A DNA stretch of 40,574 nucleotides, from assembly GCF_014359565.1 (NCBI RefSeq), contig NZ_JACIZD010000021.1, forward strand, positions 1-40,574, written 5' to 3'. Numbering within the stretch: position 1 is the first letter of the stretch; every line of letters begins with the position of its first letter. Source of the DNA: Immundisolibacter sp. Lineage in GTDB: Bacteria > Pseudomonadota > Gammaproteobacteria > Immundisolibacterales > Immundisolibacteraceae. The notes beneath the pieces are model-generated. The model did no database searches. It was not told the origin of the DNA and worked only from the letters and a program-made list of their open reading frames with translations. Below are positions 25,749-34,593 of this stretch, one piece after another. The position numbers were made by a program, and so were the translations under genes.

Positions 25749-26537
25749 ATGGACAAGACCCGGATCGACCACTACAGCGAGGAGCTGTACCAGGCCCTGC
25801 GCGGCGCGCAATCGGTGGACCCGCTGACCGCCCGCGAGGCGGACATCAGCATCGAGGATGCCTACCAGATTCAGCTGGGCATCATCCAGCGGCGCATGCA
25901 GCGCGACGGCGAGACCATCATCGGCAAGAAGATCGGCGCCACCAGCAAGGCGGTGCAGAGCATGCTGGGCGTGGACCAGCCGGACTTCGGGCACCTGATG
26001 TCGGGCATGGCCTACAACGACGGCGACGTGGTGCCGATCGAGGGCCTGCTGATGCAGACCCGCATGGAAGGCGAGATCGCGTTCATCCTCAAGCGCGACC
26101 TGCTCGGCCCGGGCATCACCAATGCCGCCGTGCTGGCCGCCACCGAGTGCGTGATGCCGTGCTTCGAGATCTGCGACTCGCGCATCCGCGACTGGAAGAT
26201 CAAGATTCAGGACACGGTGGCGGACAACGCCTCGGCCGGGCTGTTCCTGCTCGGTGAGCGCGCGGTCGACCCGCGCAAGGTGGACCTGAAAACCTGCGGC
26301 ATGATCCTGGAGAAGAACGGCGAGATCGTCGGCCTGGGCGCCGGTGCCGCGACGCTGGGCCATCCGCTGAACGCGGTCGCCTGGCTGGCCAACACGCTCG
26401 GCCGGCGCGGCATTCCGCTCAAGGCCGGCGAGGTCATCCTGTCCGGTTCCCTGGCCACCATGGTCAGCGCCAAGGCCGGCGATCACATGCGCGTCACCAT
26501 CGGCGGCATGGGCTCGGCGTCGGTCACCTTCGCCTAA
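25749..26537 (+). CDS. dmpE: 2-Oxopent-4-enoate hydratase
   Basis: A 262-residue member of the fumarylacetoacetase-like hydratase/decarboxylase family. It adds water to 2-hydroxypenta-2,4-dienoate to give 4-hydroxy-2-oxovalerate. The sequence follows the DmpE/MhpD branch closely: GKKIGATSKAVQSMLGV, PDFGHLMSGM, EGEIAFILKRDL, ATECVMPCFEICDSRI, KIKIQDTVADNAS. The related 4-oxalocrotonate decarboxylase (DmpH) has different residues at these points, so I favour the hydratase. The start MDKTRIDHYSEELYQA matches the family. The usual next genes (acetaldehyde dehydrogenase, aldolase, decarboxylase, tautomerase) are missing; glnE converges 34 bases downstream. Confidence 0.92.
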   Translation: MDKTRIDHYSEELYQALRGAQSVDPLTAREADISIEDAYQIQLGIIQRRMQRDGETIIGKKIGATSKAVQSMLGVDQPDFGHLMSGMAYNDGDVVPIEGLLMQTRMEGEIAFILKRDLLGPGITNAAVLAATECVMPCFEICDSRIRDWKIKIQDTVADNASAGLFLLGERAVDPRKVDLKTCGMILEKNGEIVGLGAGAATLGHPLNAVAWLANTLGRRGIPLKAGEVILSGSLATMVSAKAGDHMRVTIGGMGSASVTFA

Positions 26538-26571
26538 GAAATGCTGGCGCCTCCCTAAGACGGGGGCTGGC

Positions 26572-29436
26572 TCAGGCGCCGAATATCTGCTCCCAGGCGT
26601 CGCGGACGGTCTGCGTCAGCGGCGCCGCGCGCTCGGCCTCGATGACGCCGCCGGCGCCGCTGAGCGTCTGCTGGCGCTCGATTGCGCACAGTTCGACAAA
26701 GGCCGCGGCCAAAGCCTGGCCGACGCCCGCTTCGAGCAGCTGCAAGCTTTCGGCCAGCGCCAGGATCGGCGCGCTGCCGCGCGGCACGGCCAGTTGCGGA
26801 TGCGTGTGGCTGTGTGCCAGCACCAGGTACTGGGCGATGAATTCGACATCGACCCGGCCGCCGGGGCTCAGCTTCAGGTCGAAGCCGTCCTTTGGCAGCG
26901 GCTTTTCCTGGCGGATGCGCGCCCGCATGTCGGCGATTTCCTGACGCAGCTTGGCCGGATCGCGCGGTTGGCACAGCACGCGCTGGCGCACGGCCTCGAA
27001 GGCGGCACCAAGGTCCGCGTCGCCGGCCACCGGGCGGGCGCGCACCAGTGCCTGATGCTCCCAGGTCCAGGCCTCCGAGAGCTGGTAGGTCTCGAAGCCA
27101 CTCAAGGTGGTGACCAGCGGTCCGGCGTTACCCGACGGGCGCAGGCGAACGTCGATCTCGTATAGCCGCCCGGCCGGGGTGCGCGTGGTCAGGATGTGCG
27201 TCAGGCGCTGCACCACGCGGGCAAACCAGGTCTCGTTGGCGAGCGGCGCCGGACCGTCGCTGTTGCCGCCGGCACCGTCGTGCAGGAACACCAGGTCGAG
27301 GTCGGATTCGTAGCCGAGCTCAGCGCTGCCCAGGCGTCCGTAGCCGATCACCAGCAGCGGCGCTTCGCGGCCGGGGTCGGTGGCGTCACGCGGGCGGCCG
27401 TGGCGGTGTTCCAGCTGCGCGCGGGCCAGCAGCAGGGCGCGGCGCAGCAGCACCTCGGCCAGTTCGGTCAGCGCCTGCGGCGGTTCGGCCGGGTCCAGCA
27501 GGCCGCCGATCTCGGCTGCCGCCACGTGTAGTGCGGCGGCGTGGCGGTGCTCGCGCAGGGCGTTCATGGCGGTTTCGAGGTCGTCCGGACTCACGCCCGA
27601 CAGCGCCTGATCGAGGTCCCGTTCGATGTCCGGCGCATGTTGCGGCTGGTAAAGGGTGCGCGCATCCAGCAGCTCGTCGAGTACCACCGGGTGGGTGGTG
27701 ATCCAGTCGGTGATCCAGGTGCTGGCGCCCATCAGGCGGGCCAGGTGCTCCTGCGCCGCCGGGTGCTCGACCAGCATGGCCAGGTACACCGAGCGCGTGG
27801 CCACTGCCTCCAGCAGCGTGCACAGGCGCCCGAGCGTCAGCTCCGGGTTGGCCGTGCCGCCGGCGGCGCGCAGCAGGCCGGGCAGCAGGGCGGTCAGGCG
27901 CTGGCGGGCGGTGGGGGAGGCGACGCGGCAGGCACGCCCATCGCGCAGCGCAGTCAGATGGGCAAGGGCCTGCGCCGGGTCGGTGTAGCCGAGTGCGGCC
28001 AGCTCCGCCTCGGCGCCGGGCTGGTCCAGCCGATCCGGCCACAGCGGCTGCGCGGGTGCGGCATCCTGCGAATCACCGAGCAACGACCGGAAGTGGCCAT
28101 GCACGCGGTCGCGCCAGGCGTCCAGAGCGGCTCCGCAGGTATCCCAATCGGGGTAACCCATGGCCAGCGCCAGGCGCGCGCGGTCCAGCGGGTCGGTCGG
28201 CACCTGGTGGGTCTGCCGGTCCTGCCACATCTGCAGGCGGTTCTCGATGCGACGCAGGAAGGTATAGGCATCCAGCAGTTCATCGACCGCCGACTGCGGC
28301 AACTGGCCGCGCTCGCCGAGCAGGCGAAGCACCTGCCGTATGCCACGGCAGCGCAGGTCCGGTTCCCGTCCGCCGCGGATCAGCTGATGCACCTGGCCGA
28401 TGAACTCGACCTCGCGAATGCCGCCGGCCCCCAGCTTGACGTGATCGTCCAGTCGCTCACGACGCACCTGGTCGACGATCAGCGCCTTCATGGCCCGCAG
28501 CGCGTCGATGGCCCCGAAGTCCAGATAGCGGCGAAACACGAACGGCCGCAGTCGCGCCAACAGCCGTTCGCCGGCCGCGATGTCGCCGGCCACCGGGCGC
28601 GCCTTGATCAGGGCATAGCGTTCCCAGTCGCGGCCGTGGTTCTGGTAATAGTCCTCCATGGCGTCGAAGGACACCGCCAGCGGCCCGCTGCTGCCGAAGG
28701 GGCGCAGACGCACATCCACGCGGAACACGCGCCCATTGGCGTCGGCCTCGTCCAGCACGCCGACCAGGCGGCGCGCAAGGCGCAGGAAGAACTCCTCATT
28801 GTCGAGCGCGCGCGGCCCGTCACACACACCGGCGCGCTCGAAGGCGAACATCAGATCGACGTCGGACGAGAAATTGAGCTCGTTGCCGCCCAGCTTGCCC
28901 ATGCCCAGCACCACCAGCCCGACCGGCTGGCCCTGCGCGTCGCGCGGCTGGCCGAGCTGCTCCACCTGCCAGCGGTGCAAATACGCCAGAGCACTGTCGA
29001 TGCAGGCGTCGGCCAGCGTCGACAGTGCCGTGAGCGTCTCGTCCAGATCCGCCCAGCCGGCCAGGTCGCGCCAGGCGATGCGCAGCATCTCGCGCTGGCG
29101 CAGCCGCCGCAGCGCCTGGCGCAGGTCTGCCTCATCCTTCAGGTCAGCCAGGTCGGCGCGGATCTGGGCACTCAGGGCCGGCGCGTCTTCGGCCGCCTGC
29201 AGGCGGCCGCTGTCGATCAGCCCGGCCAGGATCTGTGGCTGCGCCTGGCACAGGTCGGCGACGAAGTCGCTGGTTGCCAGCACGCGCGGGGCCGCCTGCA
29301 GCCACCCCGCCTGTGCGCTGCTTGCGGCCAGCGCCGGGTGTCGCAGCAGGTCGGCAAGCACCCGCTGCGCGGATTCGCGCAGCAACGGCGGCAGATCGGC
29401 GCATGCCGCGAGGCGAGGATCGGCTTGGTCGGTCAC
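26572..29436 (-). CDS. glnE: Bifunctional glutamine synthetase adenylyltransferase/deadenylase
   Basis: A 954-residue GlnE that adenylylates glutamine synthetase when nitrogen is plentiful and removes AMP when nitrogen is scarce. Two nucleotidyltransferase domains are visible. The N-terminal one has GMGKLGGNELNFSSDVDLMF near residue 178 (deadenylase) and the C-terminal one GYGRLGSAELGYESDLDLVF near 695 (adenylylase). The regulatory linkers and the C-terminal GGRVDVEFIAQYLVL motif are present. Length is normal. The ATG at 29436 has no obvious strong ribosome site. It stands alone, converging with the meta-cleavage operon. Confidence 0.95.
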   Translation of the reverse strand: MTDQADPRLAACADLPPLLRESAQRVLADLLRHPALAASSAQAGWLQAAPRVLATSDFVADLCQAQPQILAGLIDSGRLQAAEDAPALSAQIRADLADLKDEADLRQALRRLRQREMLRIAWRDLAGWADLDETLTALSTLADACIDSALAYLHRWQVEQLGQPRDAQGQPVGLVVLGMGKLGGNELNFSSDVDLMFAFERAGVCDGPRALDNEEFFLRLARRLVGVLDEADANGRVFRVDVRLRPFGSSGPLAVSFDAMEDYYQNHGRDWERYALIKARPVAGDIAAGERLLARLRPFVFRRYLDFGAIDALRAMKALIVDQVRRERLDDHVKLGAGGIREVEFIGQVHQLIRGGREPDLRCRGIRQVLRLLGERGQLPQSAVDELLDAYTFLRRIENRLQMWQDRQTHQVPTDPLDRARLALAMGYPDWDTCGAALDAWRDRVHGHFRSLLGDSQDAAPAQPLWPDRLDQPGAEAELAALGYTDPAQALAHLTALRDGRACRVASPTARQRLTALLPGLLRAAGGTANPELTLGRLCTLLEAVATRSVYLAMLVEHPAAQEHLARLMGASTWITDWITTHPVVLDELLDARTLYQPQHAPDIERDLDQALSGVSPDDLETAMNALREHRHAAALHVAAAEIGGLLDPAEPPQALTELAEVLLRRALLLARAQLEHRHGRPRDATDPGREAPLLVIGYGRLGSAELGYESDLDLVFLHDGAGGNSDGPAPLANETWFARVVQRLTHILTTRTPAGRLYEIDVRLRPSGNAGPLVTTLSGFETYQLSEAWTWEHQALVRARPVAGDADLGAAFEAVRQRVLCQPRDPAKLRQEIADMRARIRQEKPLPKDGFDLKLSPGGRVDVEFIAQYLVLAHSHTHPQLAVPRGSAPILALAESLQLLEAGVGQALAAAFVELCAIERQQTLSGAGGVIEAERAAPLTQTVRDAWEQIFGA

Positions 29437-29509
29437 AGGCAGAGGCTCGACGGGTCCGGTGACGGTGGGGCACAGCGGCGCAGGTCAGGGCATCGCGGCG
29501 CCCAGGTGA

Positions 29510-30067
29510 TTACAGCGGCAGCGCCTGACCGTTGACCACGCGGACCTTCTGGCCCACGCTCAGGCCCGGCGCCTGCGAGTACGGAATGGTGGTCGTCCCA
29601 CCGTTGTCCAGCTGCACCGTGACTTCCCAGCGGGTGTCGGTGTTGCGGCGCTTCTCGATCTCATGCCCGGCCAGGCCACCACCGACCACGCCCGCCACGG
29701 TTGCAATTTTCTTGCCGCTGCCGCCGCCGATCTGGTTGCCGAGCAGTCCGCCGGCCACTGCGCCGACGGCAGCACCGACGCCGCTGGCATCCCCCTTGAC
29801 CTGGTAGCTGCGCACATCGGTGACGGTGCCGCAGTCGGCACATGGCGGCGCCGTGGCCGGTGCTTGCGCCACGGGCACCGCTTCGGCAGGACGAGCGGGT
29901 GTTCGAGTGGCGGGTGCAGGCGCCGGATCGATGGCCTGCGCCGGGGCTGCGGCGGTGTTTTCAGCCGGCGTTTCGGCGGCGCTGTCCTTCTCGTCGCGAC
30001 AAGCTCCCAGGCTCAGCGGCAGGATAAGCGCCAGGCAGGCGATTCGCGCACGACGAGCGTTGTTCAT
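29510..30067 (-). CDS. Glycine-zipper 2TM-domain lipoprotein
   Basis: A 185-residue envelope protein. The N-terminus IACLALILPLSLGAC is a lipoprotein signal with lipobox LGAC. An Ala/Pro-rich linker follows, then VKGDASGVGAAVGAVAGGLLGNQIGGG, a glycine-zipper 2TM domain like that of SlyB/OsmB-type proteins, and a basic-acidic C-terminal domain ending VGQKVRVVNGQALPL. Such proteins sit in the outer membrane and affect envelope stability. The ATG at 30067 follows GGAG at 7 bases. It lies downstream of glnE's start on the same strand. Confidence 0.85.
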   Translation of the reverse strand: MNNARRARIACLALILPLSLGACRDEKDSAAETPAENTAAAPAQAIDPAPAPATRTPARPAEAVPVAQAPATAPPCADCGTVTDVRSYQVKGDASGVGAAVGAVAGGLLGNQIGGGSGKKIATVAGVVGGGLAGHEIEKRRNTDTRWEVTVQLDNGGTTTIPYSQAPGLSVGQKVRVVNGQALPL

Positions 30068-30222
30068 TGACTTTCTCCGAGGTGGAAGGTTGATGTATGT
30101 GCGAGCGCAGGCAGTGCCTTGCGAGGTCTGCTTCTGCCGACCCGCGTCGGTCGTTAATGTACTACCCGGCATCGATGGGCCCGGGCGCAGCCGCCAGCAG
30201 CGTTTGCGACGACCTCAGCCGG

Positions 30223-30468
30223 CTATTTCTGATGGAGTCGTTTCCAGTCTTCGTACGGCATTCCGTACACCGCCTCGCGGGCCTGCGGCTCGCTGAGCGT
30301 CTGGCCGTGTTCGGCGGCCGCGGCGCGGTACCACTTGGCCAGGCAATTGCGACAGAAGCCGGCCAGGTTCATCAGGTCGATGTTCTGGACTTCGGTGTGT
30401 TGCTGCAGGTGCTGGAGCAGTCGGCGGAAAGCTGCCGCTTCGATTTGGGTTTGCAGGTCTGTGTCCAT
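30223..30468 (-). CDS. DUF1244 family protein
   Basis: An 81-residue protein matching DUF1244: FRRLLQHLQQHTEVQNIDLMNLAGFCRNCLAKWY and YGMPYEDWKRLHQ. The conserved FCRNCL-KWY part has two cysteines that could bind metal. The family is common in proteobacteria and its function is unknown to me. The ATG at 30468 has GGAG at 6-9 bases upstream. A terminator for the preceding RRM gene lies between, so it is probably transcribed separately. Confidence 0.85.
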   Translation of the reverse strand: MDTDLQTQIEAAAFRRLLQHLQQHTEVQNIDLMNLAGFCRNCLAKWYRAAAAEHGQTLSEPQAREAVYGMPYEDWKRLHQK

Positions 30469-30490
30469 GGAGCGCTCCGGTTCATCAGAA

Positions 30491-30526
30491 ACACGAAAAC
30501 CCCGCGGCGCTCGCACGCCGCGGGGT
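30491..30526 (-). terminator. Rho-independent terminator of the RRM gene
   Basis: Read on the minus strand, a 10-base-pair GC stem (CCCCGCGGCG / CGCCGCGGGG) with a 6-base loop is followed by TTTTCGTGTTT. It starts 21 bases after the RRM stop codon at 30548. This is the clearest intrinsic terminator in the window. Confidence 0.85.
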
Positions 30527-30547
30527 CCGTTGATCGCGTCGGCGGCT

Positions 30548-30817
30548 TCAGCGCGGACGGCGTGGCGGGCGCGGCGGACGCTCCTGCGCCTCGTTGATGC
30601 GCAGCGCGCGCCCGCCAAAATCGGCGCCATTGAGATGTTGGATGGCCACCGCTGCCGCGCCGGGATCCATCTCGACGAAGCCGAAACCGCGTGGACGGCC
30701 GGTTTCGCGGTCGTTGATCAATTTCACCGAGTGGACGGTACCGTGCTGCTCGAACAGCGCGCGCAGCTCGTCTTCCGATGCGGAAAAAGGCAGGTTGCCT
30801 ACGTAGATCGAAGTCAT
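30548..30817 (-). CDS. RRM-domain RNA-binding protein
   Basis: An 89-residue protein consisting of one RNA-recognition motif. RNP2 is IYVGNL at residues 4-9 and RNP1 is RGFGFVEM, followed by AIQHLNGADFGGRALRINEA. A short Arg/Pro-rich tail (RPPRPPRRPR) replaces the glycine-rich tail seen in cyanobacterial Rbp proteins. Bacterial RRM proteins of this size are RNA chaperones, often cold-induced. The ATG at 30817 places RNP2 at the N-terminus as usual. It has its own terminator and a roughly 350-base divergent upstream region shared with the Rieske gene. Confidence 0.9.
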   Translation of the reverse strand: MTSIYVGNLPFSASEDELRALFEQHGTVHSVKLINDRETGRPRGFGFVEMDPGAAAVAIQHLNGADFGGRALRINEAQERPPRPPRRPR

Positions 30818-31166
30818 GATCGAAAATCGCTTCCGGATAACGGGGCGGATGCGGTTCGGTGCGCCATCATTCTGCCCCGGGGTCATCGAAAACCGCTGTC
30901 CGTCGGCGCTTTCCGAAGTCTCGGAAAAAACAAAATCAGCCGTCGGGCAGCATGTGCCTGAGTCCGCAGTGGCGGACGGATCAGGCCAATTTCCCGCGAG
31001 GAAACAAGCACAAACGCCCGACAATCACGAACGCGCGGAAGCGTACGACAATTCCATGCACCTTACACGCGAGTGCAGCGAAATATTTCCGGGTATCGTT
31101 ATGCGCCATATCGGGGCGCATGGTTCGGCGCCCACGCACAGCAAATACGCACCAGGAGGAGTTCGC
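30818..31166. promoter_or_regulatory. Divergent regulatory region, RRM gene / Rieske oxygenase
   Basis: No gene is supported here. ATGCGCC (31101-31107) and GGCGCAT (31115-31121) form a 7-base-pair inverted repeat with a 7-base spacer ending 45 bases before the Rieske ATG. It could be an operator for an aromatic-responsive regulator or an mRNA hairpin. AGGAGGA at 31154-31160 is a strong ribosome site for the Rieske gene. The part near 30818 would be the leader of the RRM gene. Confidence 0.4.
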
Positions 31167-32426
31167 ATGAACGCACCGCTATCCGTCGACACACCCCTGC
31201 GCTGGCCGGCGGCCGGCGAGACGCGCGCCCCGTACCGCGTGTACCAGGACCAGGCCCTCTACGCCCAGGAACAGGAGCGAATTTTCCGCGGGTCGGTGTG
31301 GAGCTTTCTGGGCCTGGCCGCCGAGGTGCCGGCCGCGGGTGACTACAAGGCCACGTTCGTTGGCGATACGCCGGTCGTGCTGACGCGGGATGCCGCCGGC
31401 GCGCTGCACTGTTGGGTCAACCGCTGCGCGCATCGCGGCGCATTGGTGTGCCGCGAGCTGCGCGGCAACGTCGGCCAGAACGGCACGCATACCTGTGTGT
31501 ACCACCAGTGGGCCTATGACGCCGCTGGCCAGCTGGTCGGCGTTCCCTTCCGCAAGGGCCTGGGCGGCAAGGGCGGTTACCCGGCCGATTTCGACATGGC
31601 CGCTCATGGCCTGCAGCAGCTGCGGGTGGATACGGTCGGTGAGATGATCTTCGGCACCTTCGACGCCGCCACGCCGCCGCTGCGCGAGTACCTGGGCGCC
31701 GAGCACTGCGCCAACATCGAGCGCCTGTTCGGGCGACCGATCACAGTGCTGGGCCACGCCCGCCAGTACTTCAGCGGCAACTGGAAGCTGTACGCCGAGA
31801 ACTCGCGCGACAGCTACCACGGCGGGCTGTTGCACCTGTTCTACCCGACCTTCGGCATCTACCGGCAGGGCCAGCGCGGCTGGGTGCATCTGTCCGACAA
31901 CAAGCTGCACCAGCTGCTGCAGGTGTGCAAACCGGCCGACGACCAGAGCATCGAGCACTACCAGCAGGCCAGCGCGCGCAAGGCCGAATCCGACGCCCAG
32001 CTGGAAGCCCCGGAAATCCTGCGCTGGATGCCGGAGCTGGGCGGCGAGATCTCGCTGACCATCCACTCGATGTTCCCGAACGTCGTCTTGCAGCAGATTT
32101 CGAACACCCTGGCCGTGCGGCAGATTCAGACCAAGGGCATCGAAGGCACCGAGCTGGTCTGGACCTTCTACGGCTTTGCCGATGACAGCCCGGAACTGAC
32201 CGCGCACCGCCTGAAGCAGCACAACATGGTCGGCCCGGCCGGATTCATTTCCATGGAAGACGGCGAGGCGGTCAACATCTGCCAGCAGGGCATTGCCGGC
32301 AGCCTGGATGCCGCCTCGGTCATCGAATGCGGCGGCAGCAGCACCGACAGCATGGAAGTGATGGGCGTGGACGAGAACGGCGTGCGCGCGTTCTGGGCGG
32401 GGTATCGGCGGCTGATGGGGCTCTGA
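31167..32426 (+). CDS. Rieske ring-hydroxylating oxygenase, large subunit (salicylate/anthranilate type)
   Basis: A 419-residue alpha subunit. The Rieske cluster ligands are Cys87, His89, Cys110 and His113 (CAHRGALVC, CVYHQW). The mononuclear iron site is His218 and His223 in DSYHGGLLH, with Asp365 in ISMEDGEA as the third ligand; Asp215 is the residue that bridges to the Rieske site of the neighbouring subunit. Stretches such as HTCVYHQW, LVGVPFRKG, FSGNWKLYAEN and MVGPAGFISMED resemble NagG (salicylate 5-hydroxylase) and AndAc (anthranilate dioxygenase). The substrate is probably an aromatic acid. No small subunit, ferredoxin or reductase gene is adjacent. A transporter gene follows after 211 bases. 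Confidence 0.88.
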   Translation: MNAPLSVDTPLRWPAAGETRAPYRVYQDQALYAQEQERIFRGSVWSFLGLAAEVPAAGDYKATFVGDTPVVLTRDAAGALHCWVNRCAHRGALVCRELRGNVGQNGTHTCVYHQWAYDAAGQLVGVPFRKGLGGKGGYPADFDMAAHGLQQLRVDTVGEMIFGTFDAATPPLREYLGAEHCANIERLFGRPITVLGHARQYFSGNWKLYAENSRDSYHGGLLHLFYPTFGIYRQGQRGWVHLSDNKLHQLLQVCKPADDQSIEHYQQASARKAESDAQLEAPEILRWMPELGGEISLTIHSMFPNVVLQQISNTLAVRQIQTKGIEGTELVWTFYGFADDSPELTAHRLKQHNMVGPAGFISMEDGEAVNICQQGIAGSLDAASVIECGGSSTDSMEVMGVDENGVRAFWAGYRRLMGL

Positions 32427-32512
32427 AGGAAGCTGAATAAATCCATCCTGGATTTCTCAGCGCCCGCCACCAGAAAAACATGATAGGAGCGCAGCTGCGC
32501 TGCGCGATGATC
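32427..32512 (-). repeat. Dispersed ~88-bp repeat, copy B
   Basis: The reverse complement of this stretch is similar to 6776-6864. It begins directly after the Rieske stop codon with AGGAAGCTGAATAAATCCAT and ends in AGGAGCGCAGCTGCGCTGCG then CGATGATC. The CGCAGCTGCG core is self-complementary. It separates the Rieske and transporter genes and may form an mRNA-end hairpin. Confidence 0.55.
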
Positions 32513-32637
32513 GCCCGGCATAGCCGGGCTCCAGTGCAAGCACGCGGCTGGCCGATGGCCGGACAACAGGCGCCTGCGTCGCCGAGTGGCGATTTGGCGC
32601 CAGCATTCATAAAGACAAGCAAGACAGGGGAGGAATC

Positions 32638-33936
32638 ATGGCCGGGTCAGACCAGGCATTCGCCGACGGCGTGCGGCGGCAGATCAGCGTGCGGCTCATT
32701 CCGCTGTTGATCGTGATCTACATCATGGCCCACCTGGATCGGGTCAACGTCAGCTTTGCGGCGCTGACCATGAACCAGGACCTGAATTTCTCGGACGCCG
32801 TCTACGGCCTGGGCGCCGGCCTGTTTTTCTTCGGTTACTTCCTGTTCGAGGTGCCGGCCAATCTGCTGCTCGAGCGCATCGGCGCGCGCCGGCTGATCAG
32901 CAGCATCATGCTGATCTGGGGCACGGTATCGGCGCTCATGGCCGGTGTTGCTACACCGACCCAGTTCTACGTGATGCGGTTCATTCTGGGCGTGGCAGAG
33001 GCGGGCCTGTACCCGGGCATCATCCTGTACCTGACCTACTGGTTCCGCGCGAACGACCGGGCCACTGCGATCGGCCAGTTCGCATTGGCACTGGCCGTGG
33101 CGGGTTTGCTGGGCAGCCCGCTGTCGGGCGCCATCATGGATGGCATGGGGGACGTGCTCGGACTGGCGGGTTGGCAATGGCTGTTCATCGTCGAGGGCAT
33201 CCCGACGGTACTGCTGGGACTGGTCGTACTCATGGTGCTACCTGACAGCCCGGCGCAGGCACGCTGGCTGACCGCCGCCCAGCGCAGCTGGTTGCAGAAC
33301 GCACTGGCCATCGAGCGGGCCGCGGCCGCGCCGGTGGCCCACGGCACCTTGCGCCAGGCGTTGCACCCCACCGTGCTGCTGCTGGCGCTGGCGTACTTCA
33401 TGTTCCTGGGCTCTTTCACGGGCGTGATCTTCTGGAGCCCGAAGCTGGTGCATGCGCTCGATCCGGGCCTCAGCGCCACGGCGGTCGGCTGGGTGGTCGG
33501 CGCACCGTATCTGCTGTTCGGGGCGGCCCTGGTTCTGTGGGGGCGCCACTCGGACCGCACCGGCGAGCGTCACTGGCATGTGTCGGTCGGCGCCCTGACG
33601 GCGGCTGCAGGCTATCTGCTGATGGCCTTTGCCGGCAGCGGCTGGCAGGTATCCGTTGGCATGCTGCTGGCGCTGCTGGGAGCCGGCGCGGCGTTCAGTT
33701 GTTTCTGGGGCCTGGTAACGGCCGCCATACCGCCGGCCATGGCCGCGGTCGGCATCGCCGTGGTCAATTCCTTCGGCGCGCTGGGGGCGTTCATCACGGT
33801 GGCGGCGCTGGGGCGGCTACTGGAAGCCACCCACAGCTACCGGTCCGGCGTGTTGTTGTTCAGCGTTGCGGCGGTACTGGCGGCTGTTGCGGTGCAGTTG
33901 GTGCCGCGGCCGGCCCGCCGGGCCGCCGGTGCCTGA
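32638..33936 (+). CDS. MFS transporter, ACS (anion:cation symporter) family
   Basis: A 432-residue protein with twelve membrane segments. The opening LIPLLIVIYIMAHLDRVNVSFAAL is typical of the ACS family (in the family, the D-R-x-N in helix 1), followed by VPANLLLERIGARRLI and the GVAEAGLYPGIILYLTYWF segment of helix 4. ACS members import organic anions such as phthalate, 4-hydroxyphenylacetate, hexuronates and glucarate by proton symport. Its place behind the aromatic-acid-type Rieske subunit suggests uptake of that enzyme's substrate; this is an inference. The ATG at 32638 follows GGGGAGGA. Confidence 0.88.
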   Translation: MAGSDQAFADGVRRQISVRLIPLLIVIYIMAHLDRVNVSFAALTMNQDLNFSDAVYGLGAGLFFFGYFLFEVPANLLLERIGARRLISSIMLIWGTVSALMAGVATPTQFYVMRFILGVAEAGLYPGIILYLTYWFRANDRATAIGQFALALAVAGLLGSPLSGAIMDGMGDVLGLAGWQWLFIVEGIPTVLLGLVVLMVLPDSPAQARWLTAAQRSWLQNALAIERAAAAPVAHGTLRQALHPTVLLLALAYFMFLGSFTGVIFWSPKLVHALDPGLSATAVGWVVGAPYLLFGAALVLWGRHSDRTGERHWHVSVGALTAAAGYLLMAFAGSGWQVSVGMLLALLGAGAAFSCFWGLVTAAIPPAMAAVGIAVVNSFGALGAFITVAALGRLLEATHSYRSGVLLFSVAAVLAAVAVQLVPRPARRAAGA

Positions 33937-33978
33937 GCGGCGGCCTGTTCGCGCCCGGTCGCCCGAAGCGGTGCGCCG

Positions 33979-33984
<6 letters not shown>
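33931..33984. terminator. Long-range hairpin between converging MFS and uspA genes
   Basis: GCCTGAGCGGCG (33931-33942) can pair with CGCCGTCAGGC (33974-33984): 11 base pairs with a one-base bulge, with a 31-base loop that has further GC complementarity. Each arm contains the stop codon of one of the two converging genes. There is no T-run. A bidirectional terminator is possible. Confidence 0.35.
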
Positions 33985-34434
<450 letters not shown>

Positions 34435-34518
34435 GACGGCAACTCCCGGTCGGCGGTTAAGATGGCAGGCATGGTAGCAAGCCGTTTCGCCGCGGCGCAC
34501 GTCGACGCTTGATTACAA

Positions 34519-34547
34519 TCCACAAGCGCTTGAATCGGCATTAGAAT
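34519..34547 (+). promoter_or_regulatory. Possible ihfB promoter
   Basis: TCCACA (34519-34524) and TAGAAT (34542-34547) with a 17-base spacer match -35 and -10 consensus in four and five of six positions. They precede the GTG start by about 46 bases. The -35 match is moderate. Confidence 0.35.
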
Positions 34548-34593
34548 TTCGCCCGCTGCCGGCCGTCCGTCCAACAATCAAGAGCCATACCGC

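Noticed and set aside
25749-26537. 4-Oxalocrotonate decarboxylase as the identity of the last meta-pathway gene
   Set aside because: Segments GKKIGATSKAVQ and ATECVMPCFEI match the hydratase branch, whereas the decarboxylase has different residues at these points.
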